A stretch of 64,000 bases of DNA from Lichenostomus cassidix (Eukaryota > Chordata > Aves > Passeriformes > Meliphagidae): NCBI GenBank assembly GCA_008360975.2, contig CM039211.1, forward strand, positions 6,075,522-6,139,521, written 5' to 3'. The notes under the pieces are model-generated. The model saw only the letters and a list, made by a program, of their open reading frames with translations, was not told the origin of the DNA and made no database searches. Made by a program: the position numbers and the translations under genes. Each line of letters starts with the position of its first letter. The stretch's first letter is position 1. Positions 12,201 through 26,541 of this stretch are shown piece by piece.

Positions 12201-15200
12201 GCAAAAGAGCAGATTTTCAGGTGCTGTTGAAAAGGGATTTATGATGAGGATGGGGGAAATGGGATTTATTCCTGAGGCTGATATGAAGTCACTAAGCACA
12301 AGGCCTGTATTATTAATACCGATTTCATGGAAGCTAAGGAAGATAATTCACCTTTCTTCCTCTAATTAATAGCTTAGCTTTTACATTTCAGAATTAGAAC
12401 TGGATTTTATATCTCCTTTACTTTTCTGATATCCAAAATTACAGTTCAATGAAAATATTTAATGCATTCAAGAAGAAATGCCAAAACCCAATTATATTCA
12501 TGTAGTAAAAATGTTGCCTCACAGTAAAAAAATTATATGTTCATCCTTTTCTCATCACTCCTAATAAAGAAACTACTGCGGAAATACTATGAGATTGGAG
12601 AACATGTTAGTAGTCAGTAGCAATTCTATTGTAAAGCACTGACAAGGACTAGATCTGACAAGTTTAATTAATTTTAGTATTAATTAATCTATAGACTACT
12701 GGAAGTGGCTGAAACCCCTGAGTATAATAAATTCCGTGGATTTAGAACATATAACATATTTACATACTTCTTTACAAAAAATAATTTACTAGGTAAAATA
12801 ATGAGATTAAAAAAAAAACAACACCCAACCATCATTTTATATTAACTTTTTAGACAGGGAAAATAAAAGAATTTCCACAAGACACTGTTCCATATAGGAT
12901 TCAGCTCCCTGTCAGCATGGGCACTCTATGAAGCCTGTGAGGAACATGAAATTGGCAGGATGATCACAGCAATAATACTTTTTAAAGAAATACTCTTATT
13001 ATTTTGCATTATATCCTGAGCAAGACATTATGCATTCTTCTCACTTGCATACAAAAAAAATTTAAAAAAAGGTTTAAATCCATTAGCACATGCTTGGGAA
13101 ACAACCAGTCTATAGGAATGTGGTTTTGTGGGGGTATGAAAAGCCTGAACATCTGTTCCTTTGGCATAATAAACTCAATCACTCCTCCTAGGCCCATGAT
13201 CTTCCCTCCAGCTCCAACCAGCGCATACAAAAGTGTGAAAACATGAATGCTCTTCCCTCTAAAACAAGGGAATATTTCCATCTGGATTTACAGTGCACAG
13301 CGAAATAGCAAAGGATGCCCAACCAGAGGAGAGGCAGTTCATCTGTAAATGCAAATCTGCCAGGCTCTCTCTAGCACAGCTCTTCTGCTCATACGAGGAG
13401 CAGCCTGGACTCAGAGCCCCATAGCCTGTCCTGCCTGGCAAGGGTTGTGTCTGCTAGGGCTGCACAGGCTTTTTGGAGACTATTCTGTTTTTTTCTGAAT
13501 TTACAAGGCCTGATAGGAGCTCAGCTGGAGGGGAGAATCTCATTGCAAAGAGGAAAGGACATCCCCTGAGCGGAGCAGCTCCCCTCAGACAGGGGATGGA
13601 TTTCTTCAGGACAGTGGAAGGAGTGAAATCAGAAGCAAAAGCACTGCTATCTGAAAGAGTTATGAACAGTTCTGGCTTTTTTTTCTGGCTCCAATAACAT
13701 AATTTCCCATTGTTCCAGCTACCAAATGCAAGAGACCAAATGCACTTCTAGGCAACCAGGAAACAGCAACACCTGGCTCCTAGACATACTTTGAAAGCAA
13801 AGGTCAGTTTGCCTGTTCAGGAGGATGGAAATATGAGGAGCACAGTTTGACCTTAAAATAATTCTCTTCCTAGGAAGAAGGAGGGCTTAAGACCAGTCAT
13901 AACATAGAGAGGAGTAGGATTTGTGAAAGAGAGAGTTAACTTCTGTTATTGGATCCTTGAGCATGACCCCTACATGTAGGGAAATTTTCCTTATCATCAA
14001 GTTAAAAAAATTCCCTTTGAATTTTAGGAGTGACTCAGCCTGAGCAGTGAAACCATCCCTACAATAGATCATGGCTGATGTGCTCATTTGTGGCTGCTGG
14101 CAGTGAGTGACATCCTGCTGCACACGCAGGGGGAGAAAATTCAGAATATGAGAAGGAAGATGCTTGGGCTGCTCCTGGAGCCTCTGTGCTGACAGAGAGC
14201 CGTGAGAGGCAGCATTCCCTGCATCTGCCCTTCTGCACCCAAACCACCACACTAACCACCCCAGCCACAGAAAATGCAGAAGAAAGGGAATGAAAACCTT
14301 GGCACAGTGAGAAGTCTGATGCAGACATGTCTATAGCCCATCACTAGCACCTTTTTTAAGGTCAAATGGGATGCTTTAGTATTGATGTTCTCCCTTTATG
14401 TTTTAAACAAGACAGGGGTTTCTTTGAGGAATTAAATATGCTTCATTTACACCACCATTAAGAGTAAAAAAATTAGATCATTTTCTTCCCCGCTTCTTTT
14501 CACCAGCATTTATTTAATTAAGAAAACAAGGAAATAACTATATACAGTATTGACTCTTTGAAGTTCTGTAGGTAATATAATGGCTTTATTACAGAAATAA
14601 TAAAACTTGCCATTGGAGAGTAAAGCTTTTAATGCACAAAAGGTATCAGCAAAACAGCTATTTCAATTATGTTTCAGAACACTTCAGTGAGAATATTTTA
14701 ATTGTTTTTAGATTTGGGTTGCATTTAGGGATCCTTGAGAGTTTTCTTCTCTCAAGGCCCAGTATTTCCATATGATTTATAATTACTTCACACAGTCCTG
14801 ACAAATACTCCTAAAGAATTTCAGCCATAACTCATACCTGGAGCACTGTCAGTAATAAAAAATTGATACACATTAACCACAGATCTCAGGAATGAATTCA
14901 GCATCTCACAGAATGTGAGCATCTCACTCACAGTGAGGTTAACATTAGTTACTTGTTCATGGGACCTTGGTTCAGTGCTGTGGTTAAACCCTTTTGCAGG
15001 TCTAAGCATCTTTGAGGCTATTGAGGCTAAGCAAAGACTTTGAGTCAGATCCATGATTAGAGTCTTTTATTGAAAGGAAATTAAAAATGTGCATTGTGGT
15101 TTTTTTGCTTATTTGTTTCCGTTTTGGTTTTTTTTTTTTTTTTTGCCTAATGAAAACTGGGTGCACTCAATCTCTTTGCGTATAATAGCCAGGATTTGAA

Positions 15201-18200
15201 GAAAATAAAAGAATTTGCACTCACTGTAATATTCAGATACATTGCAGGTAAAGTCTTTGGATTTGCCAACATGTTCCTCTTCCATTCCAGATACAGAAAG
15301 CAGAAGTTTCTATCACCTTTGGTGATAAATGTTTAAAACTTGCTGATAACTGCCTAAATAGAGACATTATCTTGCCATTAACCATTCCTACCAAATTATA
15401 TAGCCATGTATTTAAAATAAGGAAACTAAAAGTGTCAAGGGACAAAAATCAATTTTTGCAAAACAAAGAGCATGTATAATCAGAATGTCTTGAAAGACAG
15501 ATGAAAATATCGACACTCACCAGAAATGAAAGAGACCCATATCTCTGGAACATCTCAAGGGAATCAAAATTCAGCAAGGGAGTGAAAATCTCAAGCAAAA
15601 AGAGTAAATTAAATTGAGGAGATTGGAAATTTCCACACAGCACCTTTAGTTCTGGTAGCAGACAGAACTGCAGGCCCCTGGAAGCGCTGCTTGGGACAAA
15701 TCAATTTTTTAAACTGAATCTGCTGGTTCTTTATTATTAGCTTGAGTTGTGTTTGCACCAGTTTTATTTTTGCCTTTTATTATTTGTGCTCAAGAGAATT
15801 CATTTTCATTTCCCAATCCAATAAAGAGAATTGGATTAAGACATCTAATAAAAAAGAGCCTTCGAAACTGAAGTTTTTCATGAATCTCATAAATAGTAAC
15901 CTACTTATCCCCTTACATATAGAGTGGAAATAAAAAAGCAAAGTGTTTACTTAAGCAGATCTGGAAGTCCTGTGTCTATACAAATGTTGTAAAAGTAGCA
16001 ATTTGAAGAGCAATGAATGAAATAAAAAATGGTTCATTTCTATAAAATTATCACTGATTTGATTTCAGCGGAAGTTTTTCCTATTATTTGTTTATTAAAA
16101 AGGTCTCTTTCAGCTAAGTTGTTTCTAAAAGGCTCAAAAATACATGGGAAGTGGGTGAGGGGAGAGGCAGAGGGAGACTAAAATATCTACAAACTACTCT
16201 AACATCTTACCAGGGTATGACTTGATTTTGAATTTGGGTTGGCAAAAATATTTGCTTTATATTTCCACTTCCACTGGTTATAGTTATTAAATATGTTGGG
16301 GGAGAGTAATGCTTCAAATTCCAAACCAATTCCACCTTTCTCTTCTTAAATCCAGAAGAGCAGAATAAATCAGACACCAATGGCCATGACCAGGCTGAAG
16401 TGGGTAACTCATCTCACCAAAACCATGCCTTGAAACCTGTTTTGTTCTCCAGGTGACACCAACACACTTTGAAACATCCAAGTATTCCAACAGGCTCCAA
16501 ACATTCCAGCTGGACAAACTGATGTTCCATGAGGTCTAAACCACATCCTGGCCATCACCAACAGAGATTTCCAAAAGCCAAAAAATTCCTCACAGCTGTG
16601 ATGAGGCTCCCAGATTCATTCAGATGACTGTACTGCACACCTGCTTCCTGAAATAATTAATTACAGGAGCAGCGTCAAAGGCACTTCAGTGCTCAAAAGC
16701 AAAGGTAGGATTGTTGCTCCGTTTGACATTACATTTTCTTTGAAATGTTCTTCAAACAGAAACTTATCTCACTTTACCAGAAAATCACTTTTGGCAGCAA
16801 ATGGTTTTAAAGTTACCCTTCTGGAGGAAATGGATTAATTTAAAAAAAAATGTCTGTAAGGATGTTGATTAGCTACAGTAAATTTTTTTAGGAAATGTCA
16901 GAAAGGTTTAGAGTGCCTGAGCAGGAAGTTAGGCACTGACAAAGGTGACAGTAGGTGTGACATGGTATCAGCTCACTCACTGAGTTTTGAGGGCTCTAGA
17001 TAGTGCAGAAACAAAACAAAACAGAACCCCAAACTTTTGGCAGCAAAATTATTTTGAGTGGCTTAAAGATGACACTGGAAAATTAGCTGAAGACACCTGT
17101 GGAGATCTACCTAGTTTACAGTGAATTAACATAATTATTGTAAGCAATCATTCACCCCACAACTGCTTCAGTGTTGCTTAATGATGAGATCTTTGTGAGC
17201 AAGACAGTGATGTGGAATTACAGATGCAAGCAAGGGGAAAATGAGACAAGGTTCTTCCCATGGAAAAGAAACTGAAAAAAAAAATTAATATAATTTTTAC
17301 TGGAAATAGCATCTTGTCTCTACTGGCATATCCCAAGAAGGTGACTTACTTGATTTTGTCAGCACACTGGTGTTGGGAACACAGAGAAAAGCAAAAGTGG
17401 AATGTGTGAATGTGTCAACACTGCATAAATATCCTTATTTTTTCATTGTTTCATTGTATTTTTGACAGTCAGGTACTAGAATCTGCTCTGTTGTCTCCTC
17501 TTCTTCCCTCTTGCTCACCATATCTCTCATAAAATTCCAGTGATAATTAGTTTGCTGATTGCATGTTCAGAGGGAGAAAATACAACAGTTTCTGAGTTGG
17601 GCATAAAAAATGGTCAATTGAACAGCGAAGCATGACCTTGGCTCACTCCAAATTTCACCTGTTTTGGAAGCAGCTGTGATGCTGGAATGCTGCACTGAGG
17701 GCTGAGTACAGCAGTGAAAGCCATTTAAGTTGATGATCAGAGTTTTACTATGAAAGAAAACACATAATAAAATAAAACACACACAAAATAAACCACAACA
17801 TCACACCACTGAAAGCTAAATATACACAAATAGCCTCCTATCTGAAGATCTCTGGTTTGTTTTATTTTTCCCAGAACAGAGAGATAACTGTGAATCACCA
17901 GAAGCATTGCATTTTTGCTGGGAGGTTGACTTTGAACTTGGTTGTTATCCTGTGCCTGGCATTATGCAAGAATAATTAAGTCCCTTCTAATCAAAATCTA
18001 CCAACAGAACCAGAGAGGAAATCCTAACTTTCTGTCCTCCTGCTCATCTAGCATGCAGCACAGACTGATTAAATGCCTGTCCTTATTTGAAATACCAAGA
18101 ATGGGATGCCAGAGTCTGACAAACAGATGGGGAGATTCCACTCAGGTGTGAGAGCTGCGAGCTCAGCATCTCTGTCTCTCCTGTGTGGCAGGGAAAGTCC

Positions 18201-18718
18201 TTCAGATTCCTGTTCTGTACTCACTGGACAGCAAACACAGCTGCTCCTAGAAGCCCTCAAAAGCTTGGCTGGATATGTGAGGACCAAGGATTCAGGGAAT
18301 CTATACTCATATTGCCATTTTCTGTTCAATATGACATGAAAGCTCACAGGTGTTCAGAAATCCAGAGGAAGGTAATAATTTAAATCCTGTTGATGACTCC
18401 ATTTCAGGGCTAGTAAAGAACAGTATTGATAGCAGGATGTGTTTAATTACTGCCCCAATCACATACTGATGATGTTTTTTACTGAGAAAAAAAAGAGAAT
18501 CTGACTTGTCAGTCAAAGCTGACATTAGAGAGAAATAAACTGATCCTATAAAAAATGTCCAAAATTACAGTATTATGAAAGCACAGCACATTTGATCAAT
18601 TGCAAGAATTGCAAGCATTTGGTATATTCTCCAAAAGAAATGGACTTAAACGTGGGCATATCTTAAATCTCCTTCATCAAGAATATTTTGGTTCTAATGC
18701 ACAGCAGCAGTTGGGGGA

Positions 18719-18790
18719 AGAAAAAAACCCAAACAACCAAACAACAGAAAACCCCACAAATCCCATCAAAACACCTAAACCAAACCGATC
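18719..18790. repeat. A/C-rich low-complexity tract
   Basis: About 70 bases composed almost only of A and C (AAAACCC, CAAACAACC, AAAACCCC units). It lies inside an open frame whose product here is only Asn/Pro/Thr/Lys, which argues against coding. Confidence 0.75.
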
Positions 18791-19494
18791 AACTAAAACA
18801 GTCCAAAAGAAACAAATAATAATGGCTAATTCAACAAATGTGATCCCAGCATTTTAAGGAATCTGGAGTACTTTAATGGAACACAACCAAGATTCAGTGC
18901 TAATGAACTGCAAGATCCATGAGCTTGCATAGTAAAAACAGGCTTCTGTGCTGATTTGCTTAGAAGGAATTAGGGATAAAATCCCTGCACACACCACATC
19001 TGAGTAATGCCCAGTGAAATTTATTCATCACTGTTTTTCTGTAGGCACAAACTTACTTTGACAAGCCCTATATAAGGGATTACACATCCTCTAAAACGTT
19101 GAAATGCTGAAAATATTCTTAGGTATGCAAATCTTACAGTTTAAAAATATGTTATTTTTCCCCTTTTCTTGTGACATTTCACATAATGGCATCCTGGTAG
19201 TGTCACTGAGGGAAAAATAGACTCCATTAATTTATTCCTCTAAGAGATGTTGACAAGTCTAAGGAAAATTTAAAAAATATGTTCTATAAGATTTTCTGGA
19301 GGAAGCGTCTGCATGGAGACTGGATTGCAGAAGTTTGGCAGCTCTTTAGACACTGGAATCTGTCAATAAGAGATTATTTGTTGGTTTAGGTTTTTTTTTA
19401 ACTCTCACTCTGTGCAGATATTTAGAAGTGCAGCACAGAACAAGCATCTCCTGGGGCTTGGCGTGCTGTGGTTAAGGCTGACAACCTACCTTGC

Positions 19495-19549
19495 CAGTTT
19501 GCTAGGAATACACATTATTCCTAGCAAACTGCAGAATACACATTATTCC
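19495..19549. repeat. Perfect 16-bp inverted repeat plus linked direct repeat
   Basis: Left arm CAGTTTGCTAGGAATA (19495-19510) is the exact reverse complement of TATTCCTAGCAAACTG (19516-19531), separated by the 5-base loop CACAT. The loop-proximal sequence AATACACATTATTCC is then repeated directly just downstream (about 19535-19549). An inverted repeat sharing sequence with an adjacent direct repeat is the pattern expected from fold-back template switching during replication. Confidence 0.9.
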
Positions 19550-22500
19550 ATCTCTTCAGGGCGAACAACAAGCTGTGTAACCAGATATGAACAAACTGTC
19601 AGCTGCCTGTGCTGACTGTTTCCTCTGTGACTCCATTAAAGGCTTCAGGTGCTCACATTCCCCAGTGTTTTTTGGAGGAAAGTTCTAGTTAAATGCATAA
19701 AATAGAAGAAAAACACCTTAAGTCTGGGATGATGGTTAAGCTACCAAGGATGCTGGTGGAGCATGAGGATCCCTGTGGACTGAGCAATCAGTCCATCGGA
19801 TTTGTTGGCACAATTATCTGGAATAGCACAAAGCCACGACAGCAATTTCAGGAGTGGAGCTTTTTACTACTAAGAAAGCAAAAAAATCTGGCTAACAGTA
19901 TAGTTGAAAGTGTTTTAGGGTTGATTATAACTATCCCTCATTTATGAAAAAAGCTGTTCAGTTATACATTACAATTTACAAAAGAGATACCCTCATCTCC
20001 TGGCTCTCTGAAGTATAATTGATCTCCAAAGCAGACAAAAATTCACAGTGAATTCTGAAGGGTTCCACTCACCATGTTCTTTCGTCAGCCTTTGTTTCCG
20101 TTCAATAAAAAAAAAGGAAAAGAAATAATTTTCACACAATTCAGGTAGCAGGAATAGAAATGAGGGAGAAAACACTGAAGAGGGTAAAACCATGTGTGGA
20201 TTGAGAGTTCTCCAGCATATATTTTGGAGGTCTCAGTATGTAGTATAAAAGTTTGCACTAAGCAGTTGTTTAACCTAAACTAGTACCTATTTTTCATTAA
20301 GTAATCCTGCAGTGGGGGTTGATGCTTGTGGCAGGTGATCATTCTCTTTTCTTCAATACTGAAAAAAAAGGCAAAACCTGTGTCTCCTTTTATGGTTTCT
20401 CTGGATCTTCCAGTGACTGGGAATTCCTCCTGGAGCAATAAGTAAATGCTGCTCACATTTATTCTCTCTTTTCAGGCATCCAGAGTATTGACATGATGTG
20501 ACAGAACATAAGCAGCTCCCTATTTCCAGTTGGTCAGACTTAGATAAAACAACTAAGTTATGTTTCAAAGGGCTCAAAAGAGAAGAAGTTACCAAATCAC
20601 CTGGGAGGAATATCAGAGTGAAAGACATCCTCTGTGCTGAAAGGGAATTAAGTAAGTGAATGTGCTTTTGCAGTATCCAGGGACTTAGAGCTGTGCCTGT
20701 GCTTCATATTTTAAAATTTTGCTGAAATAATTCAAATAAACTGAGAGAAAGAGAGCTGAGCATAGAAACAGGGATAGAAATTAATGAACCTGAAGTTAAC
20801 ACTGAGGAAAGGCCATTCTGATTTTCAGCAAGTCCCAAAAAATGGTGAAGGGATGCAGGGAAAATGAGACACAATCAGGGAACAAACTCTGGGAGGCTGT
20901 GGAGGATCCCTCATTTAACCATTGATTAAAAGGAAGTAATAATGATGGGTTAAACATGTATGTGAATAAAAAGCAGCTAAAGATCAATATATAAAGTTTG
21001 ATGCCAGGAAAACTGAAAACCTCCAGACTGGGGGAGATCTAAAAGAGGGGGGGAAAAGGCAGATCTGCTGAGGATGGAGTTAAATATTTGTTGTCTTCAA
21101 CATTGTTAAAAGATTCGACCACATTAATTATGTGTAGGAAAGAAGGACTGACAGAGGACAATTATGTTGAGAGTTGTTAATTTTTATCTGATTCCATTCT
21201 CCAAGGTTGCTTGGGTTTGCTAAAGACAATTGCTTTCATTTGCTGATTAATGATATAAAAATGTGATTTGTGATAAATGCACCTGTTATAAAGCCTCTTT
21301 GAAAAGGCAGAACATATGAAATTGATCATTTGATATTAAATGATGCAATAACGGAGGAGTTAAAATACTGTCTCCTGAACATCATAATAGTTTATATTAG
21401 CAGCACAAACCAGCAATAGATTGCATTTTATTTCTTGTCATTTACTGGTTTTGATAAGCTACACAACTAGCACAAAAATTTACAAGGTCCTGTACCAGCA
21501 GGAAGGCTGCAGATACATTATAGAGTCCACTAATGGCACACAGCAGGGAAATAAAGAGATACCTCTCATATTTTTACCCTGTCAGACACCAGACCAACAA
21601 ACCAGTATTGGCAGAAGACTTTGGTGAAGACTGCTGCCAGTTTGGAAATGCTACCTTGAGTTCAGAACTCCAGGGAGCAGAGTTACCAATGGTGATGCTC
21701 TAAGCTCTCCCACAGAGGCAAATGAGCTCCTGAAATTGTTGGTTTACTATTCTTTAGAGTTAATTGTCTTGGCTTATTGCACAACTGGTCGAGGAAAATT
21801 AAAATTAACATTTTTCCCCTGTTTAGCTCTTGTTATGGGTTAAATTGTGCCATGTGAAGTTCCCTCACCAGCTCCCTCAGAAGATGCAAGGAGCTCCTCC
21901 ATCACACCCAAACCTGTCTGGAAGCTGAGCAGCCTCTGTGCTGGCGAAGGAGCTTAAACCATCACCAACATCATTATCTGCTAATAAAGGACAATAAACA
22001 GATGACCTTAGGTAATTTAATTAGCAAAGCATGACTTAATGCTGCTTAGATCCCAGAACAGAGCAATAAAGAGACAGCAGCTCTGGTTTCTTTTCCAGTT
22101 CTTCCAGAGGGCAGTAATTTCCCTTCTGCTGCTCTCAGTCAGCACAGGGGTGTCCTGTGTGTTCACATCTGTGCCTGATGAGGACATTCTGTCCACCTGG
22201 GAGCCCAAACAGTGTGCAGAGTAAGCAGAGACAATCTGGTTTTACTCTGATTACCATTTGGCAGAGGTGCAGAGGCACCCAAACCTTGGTTGGAGCCTTT
22301 TAACCCAAATATCAAAACGACAGAGCTGAAAGCAAAGCAGCAATTTGCTCATTCCTATATTACTCAGCGGAATGCATCTCTCTAGGTGACCCAAAAGAAA
22401 TATCTGTCATCTCTCTTGCTTCCTCAAGGCCAACTGACTGTACTTGGAAACTCCAAAATTCTTCAGCCCTTCCTCATTATGATAATGACTCCAGACATCA

Positions 22501-24160
22501 CAGTGGTGAGCCTGTAATGAGTTGCTGGTGAGAATAAAAGATTGATGGAAGAGCACTTTTAATTAAAATTATCCTCACCTGCTTCACTGGGGAAGCTCTT
22601 GGAACTTGAATCACCCAGTTATATTTATTTTCCTTCATCCAGGTATTTGAAACCTGACACAAAAAAGCCATTTGATCCTTTGCATGCTTTCTCAGCAGTG
22701 GTTTGTGTTGGTGTCTGAAAATCCTGGAGTTCATTTTGAGTGCATTTGGTTTTATTCCCAAGGGCAGGTTCTCACTGGGGCTCTCTTTAAGGCCAGACTT
22801 CATTAATAACCTGAAAATTCTTCCTGTAAAGGCTTGTTTACAACACAGCTTATCTGTTAATCCTTCTTGTAACAGACAGATTTTGCTTCCTCACCACATG
22901 CTGCAAAATATTTTGACAATCCATTAGAATTTTAAGACTTTATCAATAGCCAGTCAAGGGTTGAAACTTTCATTTCAAAATGTTGACATGAGTCAGATCA
23001 GAGACATTTATCTTAGCAAAGCTGTACAGATGTTTCCTATATTCTGCTGCCATCTTTTCGGTCAGTTAAAAAAAAAATTGTAAATATGCTTCAGGTTTTC
23101 CCTTAAAACCAAATCAAGCCTGTATAATATGCAAATTCATAAATTAAACACATATTTTCTATTTTTATCCAAAGCTTAGAATTGTCTTCAAAAGTGTCTC
23201 TGATGTGCTGGAAATGGTGGAGCATTTTGCCCTTTCTTTCAGAAACAGTGGAACAAGTTTCAGGAGCAATGTGTCGTCAACACCTGCAAGCCAAATCCTG
23301 GCACTTACTCCTCCATTTCTCTGAATAAATGTTAATTGGCAGGACTTGAATACAGCTTAGCTAGGCAATGGGAATAACTTAACCAGTGTATGCAGATAAG
23401 ATTAGAGAGAGACGTTTAGTTGGGTTGAGTTATTGATTTTATTTTCTCTGGATAATTTCAGATGGCATTACAAGGAATATTACAGTCTTATTTGCAAGAA
23501 CTTAACCAGAGGATTGGTGAACTACGTAGTATTTTATTTTATAGTGAATATTCTCAAAGGGGCACACAGCCATATATTAATGGTTTTGGCTTGCATTCAT
23601 TTTATGTATTGCATTAACTGGACATCAGTCTATTTGGCCTCACATGCACTGTGTTCTTATTCATATACTATTTACTGTACTATAATTAATCCATTTACTT
23701 CCAGAGAAAAGCTATCTGCCAAAAAAAAGCAAAGCAAAAACCATTTATAGCTGAGAACAAGCATTTTTATCTGAGAACAAGATATCAGACATTTCTTTTG
23801 GCACTGGCTAAACCACAAAACAACCACTATATTTTATCTTCAGCCTTCATAACACTCCCTGCTCTGAGAAACAGAGGCAGCAGGAGCAGGTGGGAGCACA
23901 GGAAATGGCATCTGTAGAGGTGAAAAAAATAAATTACAGTGGGAGAAGTCACATATGGGGAAATTTGCTCACAGAGAGGCTGTGGGACTTCAGGGACACT
24001 GAAAACTCAACTGGAGGCAAATCCAGACCAACTTGGTTGGGTTGAGGTTTGTCTGAGAGACATCTCGGGCAGGAGGTCTTCTCACCCCCCTTGATTTTAT
24101 CATTCTGTAAAGTACTTTTTTTGTCATTTTTAAAGGGGATAATTGTTGGGGCTAGTTTAG

Positions 24161-24296
24161 ATTTCTTTCGTTTTGTTTTTTTTTGCTTTTTTTGTGATTT
24201 TATTGGGGGTTTTGTGGTTTTTTATTATTATTATTGGTTTGGGATTTCTCTCGGGGTTTTTTTTTGTTGGTTGGTTGGTTGGTTTTTTTGTTTTAA
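24161..24296. repeat. T/G-rich low-complexity tract with (TTGG)n
   Basis: About 135 bases very rich in T and G, including T runs, ATT repeats near 24,224-24,235 and a run of GTTGGTTGG units near 24,268-24,285. The open frames here encode Phe/Gly/Val-rich low-complexity peptides and are not genes. Confidence 0.85.
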
Positions 24297-26501
24297 GTTA
24301 CTGTTATATTTTAGAGGCATTTCTACGTAAAATTGCATTGCAAATGGATGCTCAGCTCTGGAACCCAAACATAAATCCCTGCTTTTGGCTTGTTGAACAG
24401 CAGGATCAGGAAAAACAATTGCATAGAGTGGTGACCAGTATGTGTGAATATAGAACCAATATGGTGAATACAGAATATATTTTAAATATATAAAGATGTA
24501 TCAGAAAATACATACTAATAAATGGTAAGACAAAGACATGTTAGCAAATTATACAACATCAGAATAATCAAAGATACCTTATGGAAAAAGAATGCATTAA
24601 AAAATAGATTATCAAAGGCCCTGTTTTTTTTCTCTGAACATATCTTTATGTTTTCAACCACAGGAGCACAATTAAATCTCCCCTGCCATGGATCCTCTCT
24701 TGGTCCTTTGAGAGAGGAGGCAGTGGTTTGGGAGTGCCTTTCCCAACAGCTGGAGCTCTACAGGACTGAAAGTTTTCTAACTTTTTAGCTTAAAAGTTAA
24801 AATGTTTTTGATCTCCTTTCAACAAATCCCTGAGCAGGGTGTGAGGAGAAAGACAGAGAGAACTCTCAGGTCTGGCAGTCACAGAGCTGTGAAAGGACAC
24901 AGAGTCCTACTCAATTTATGGGGAACTGGCGATTTTACAAAGGGTAGAATACTAAAATATATTGCTTAAAATAAGCGTGTGTATTAAAGAAGGACTACAT
25001 TATAGTTAACTACAAATACTTGTCTATAACATTATTATAAGTCATAAATTCTGCGTAATTATAGTAATAAACTAATAATTTTATAACACTGAGGTTTTAT
25101 CTTAATGTGCATATAGTTCTTAAAATCCATGTGAAATTACTGCATTCCTTAAGCAGTCCTTAATAAAACTTCACCTCCTGTATGTATGGATATGTAAGCA
25201 TGCTATTTTGCAATAGACAGAGCATAATTTTCATTTAATAATTTCAGTAGAAACTAGTGCATAGACATAGGAAGGCTGTGTGAACCGCTTTTTAAAATTT
25301 ATTTATAGTGCAATGGAACTGCTTATTGTTTCTATTAAATGGAAATGTGCTTATCTATTGCTTCTTGCTTACAAGTCCAGTGGATGTTCTGTTATCACTC
25401 ATTTGATATTGTCCTCATGGGACAACCTCTTTTCCTCAGATCTTGGCTATTGCAAGCCTCACACACCAGGACAGAAGAGGCTTCTGTGGCAGGACCTGCT
25501 GACTTCCAACAGGAAGAATTCCAGGAGGTCTGAGTGGGATGGACCCCCCCGAGGGATGAGCACATGCTGAGAGTCTGGCCTGGCAATATTTCTGTCTAGG
25601 CAATAAATAAACATTTTCTCAAACACAAAATATTGCTTGCAGCTGTCTCTGCGGATCAGGGATGAAGTTTGGGGTGTTTTTTTACTGCTTGAGGTTTTTT
25701 TTTAAATTTAACGCTGTGATAGAGAAATACTAGTCATGTGTAGATTCCAGTGCCTGGTCTCCACCATGTGTAATTGGGCACCTCTACCTTCAGTTATTGC
25801 AAAAATTAAAACACTGTTTTACTATGTAGTGGAGCTTCCTCTGCTCCAATAGTAAAGAATAGTAAAATTATCTCTGGCCATTGTGTGAATTGACTCCTCA
25901 GAGGAAGACTGCTGCATTTCCCCTTTTTTTAAAATAGATTTTTAGAATAAAGAGGTCCAAGCTGGCACAAGTAATTGTACACAGCGAGCTCTTAGAGATA
26001 AATTTCTGCTAACTAAAGCTCACAGCCCAACACCATCAGGGAAGCATTTAGTAGCACACAGTTATGTATAAACTAATAGTTAGTTGCACATTTTGCCAAT
26101 AACCTGTGAAATCCACCAAGGAAACATCATTATTTCCAAGTTCTTGCATACAAAAGCCATTGCAGGCTCATCGAGGTGCTGCTGCTAAGTGTTGCACCTT
26201 TGCTTTGTCGTTTGAATTTCATACAGGAACCAGCGATGCTCTGGTCCTGCTGTCAGCACAACTCTATCTCAACTCTCCCATTACTCCATTCACAGGAAAA
26301 AACAAATCTTCTGAAGGATCTTTCCAATGAAAACACTGAGTGAAAGTCTCTTTTCCCTGCTGTCAGACAGCTCTCCATTGGGCTGACATCAGATTCTGTT
26401 GTTGGAAGAAAATTAAAACCAGAGCAACTATTCTGCACTCAAAGGAACAAAAGTTTATTTTGGCTTTGCATGAATTCTGGCCACAGTCTAATACTTTTGC
26501 C

Positions 26502-26541
26502 TGTTCTTCAGAACCCTGATGTGTTCTTCAGAATCCTGCCT
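26502..26541. repeat. 20-bp tandem duplication
   Basis: TGTTCTTCAGAACCCTGATG is followed directly by TGTTCTTCAGAATCCTGCCT. The first 16 bases differ at only one position. It is a small local duplication with no coding context. Confidence 0.8.
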
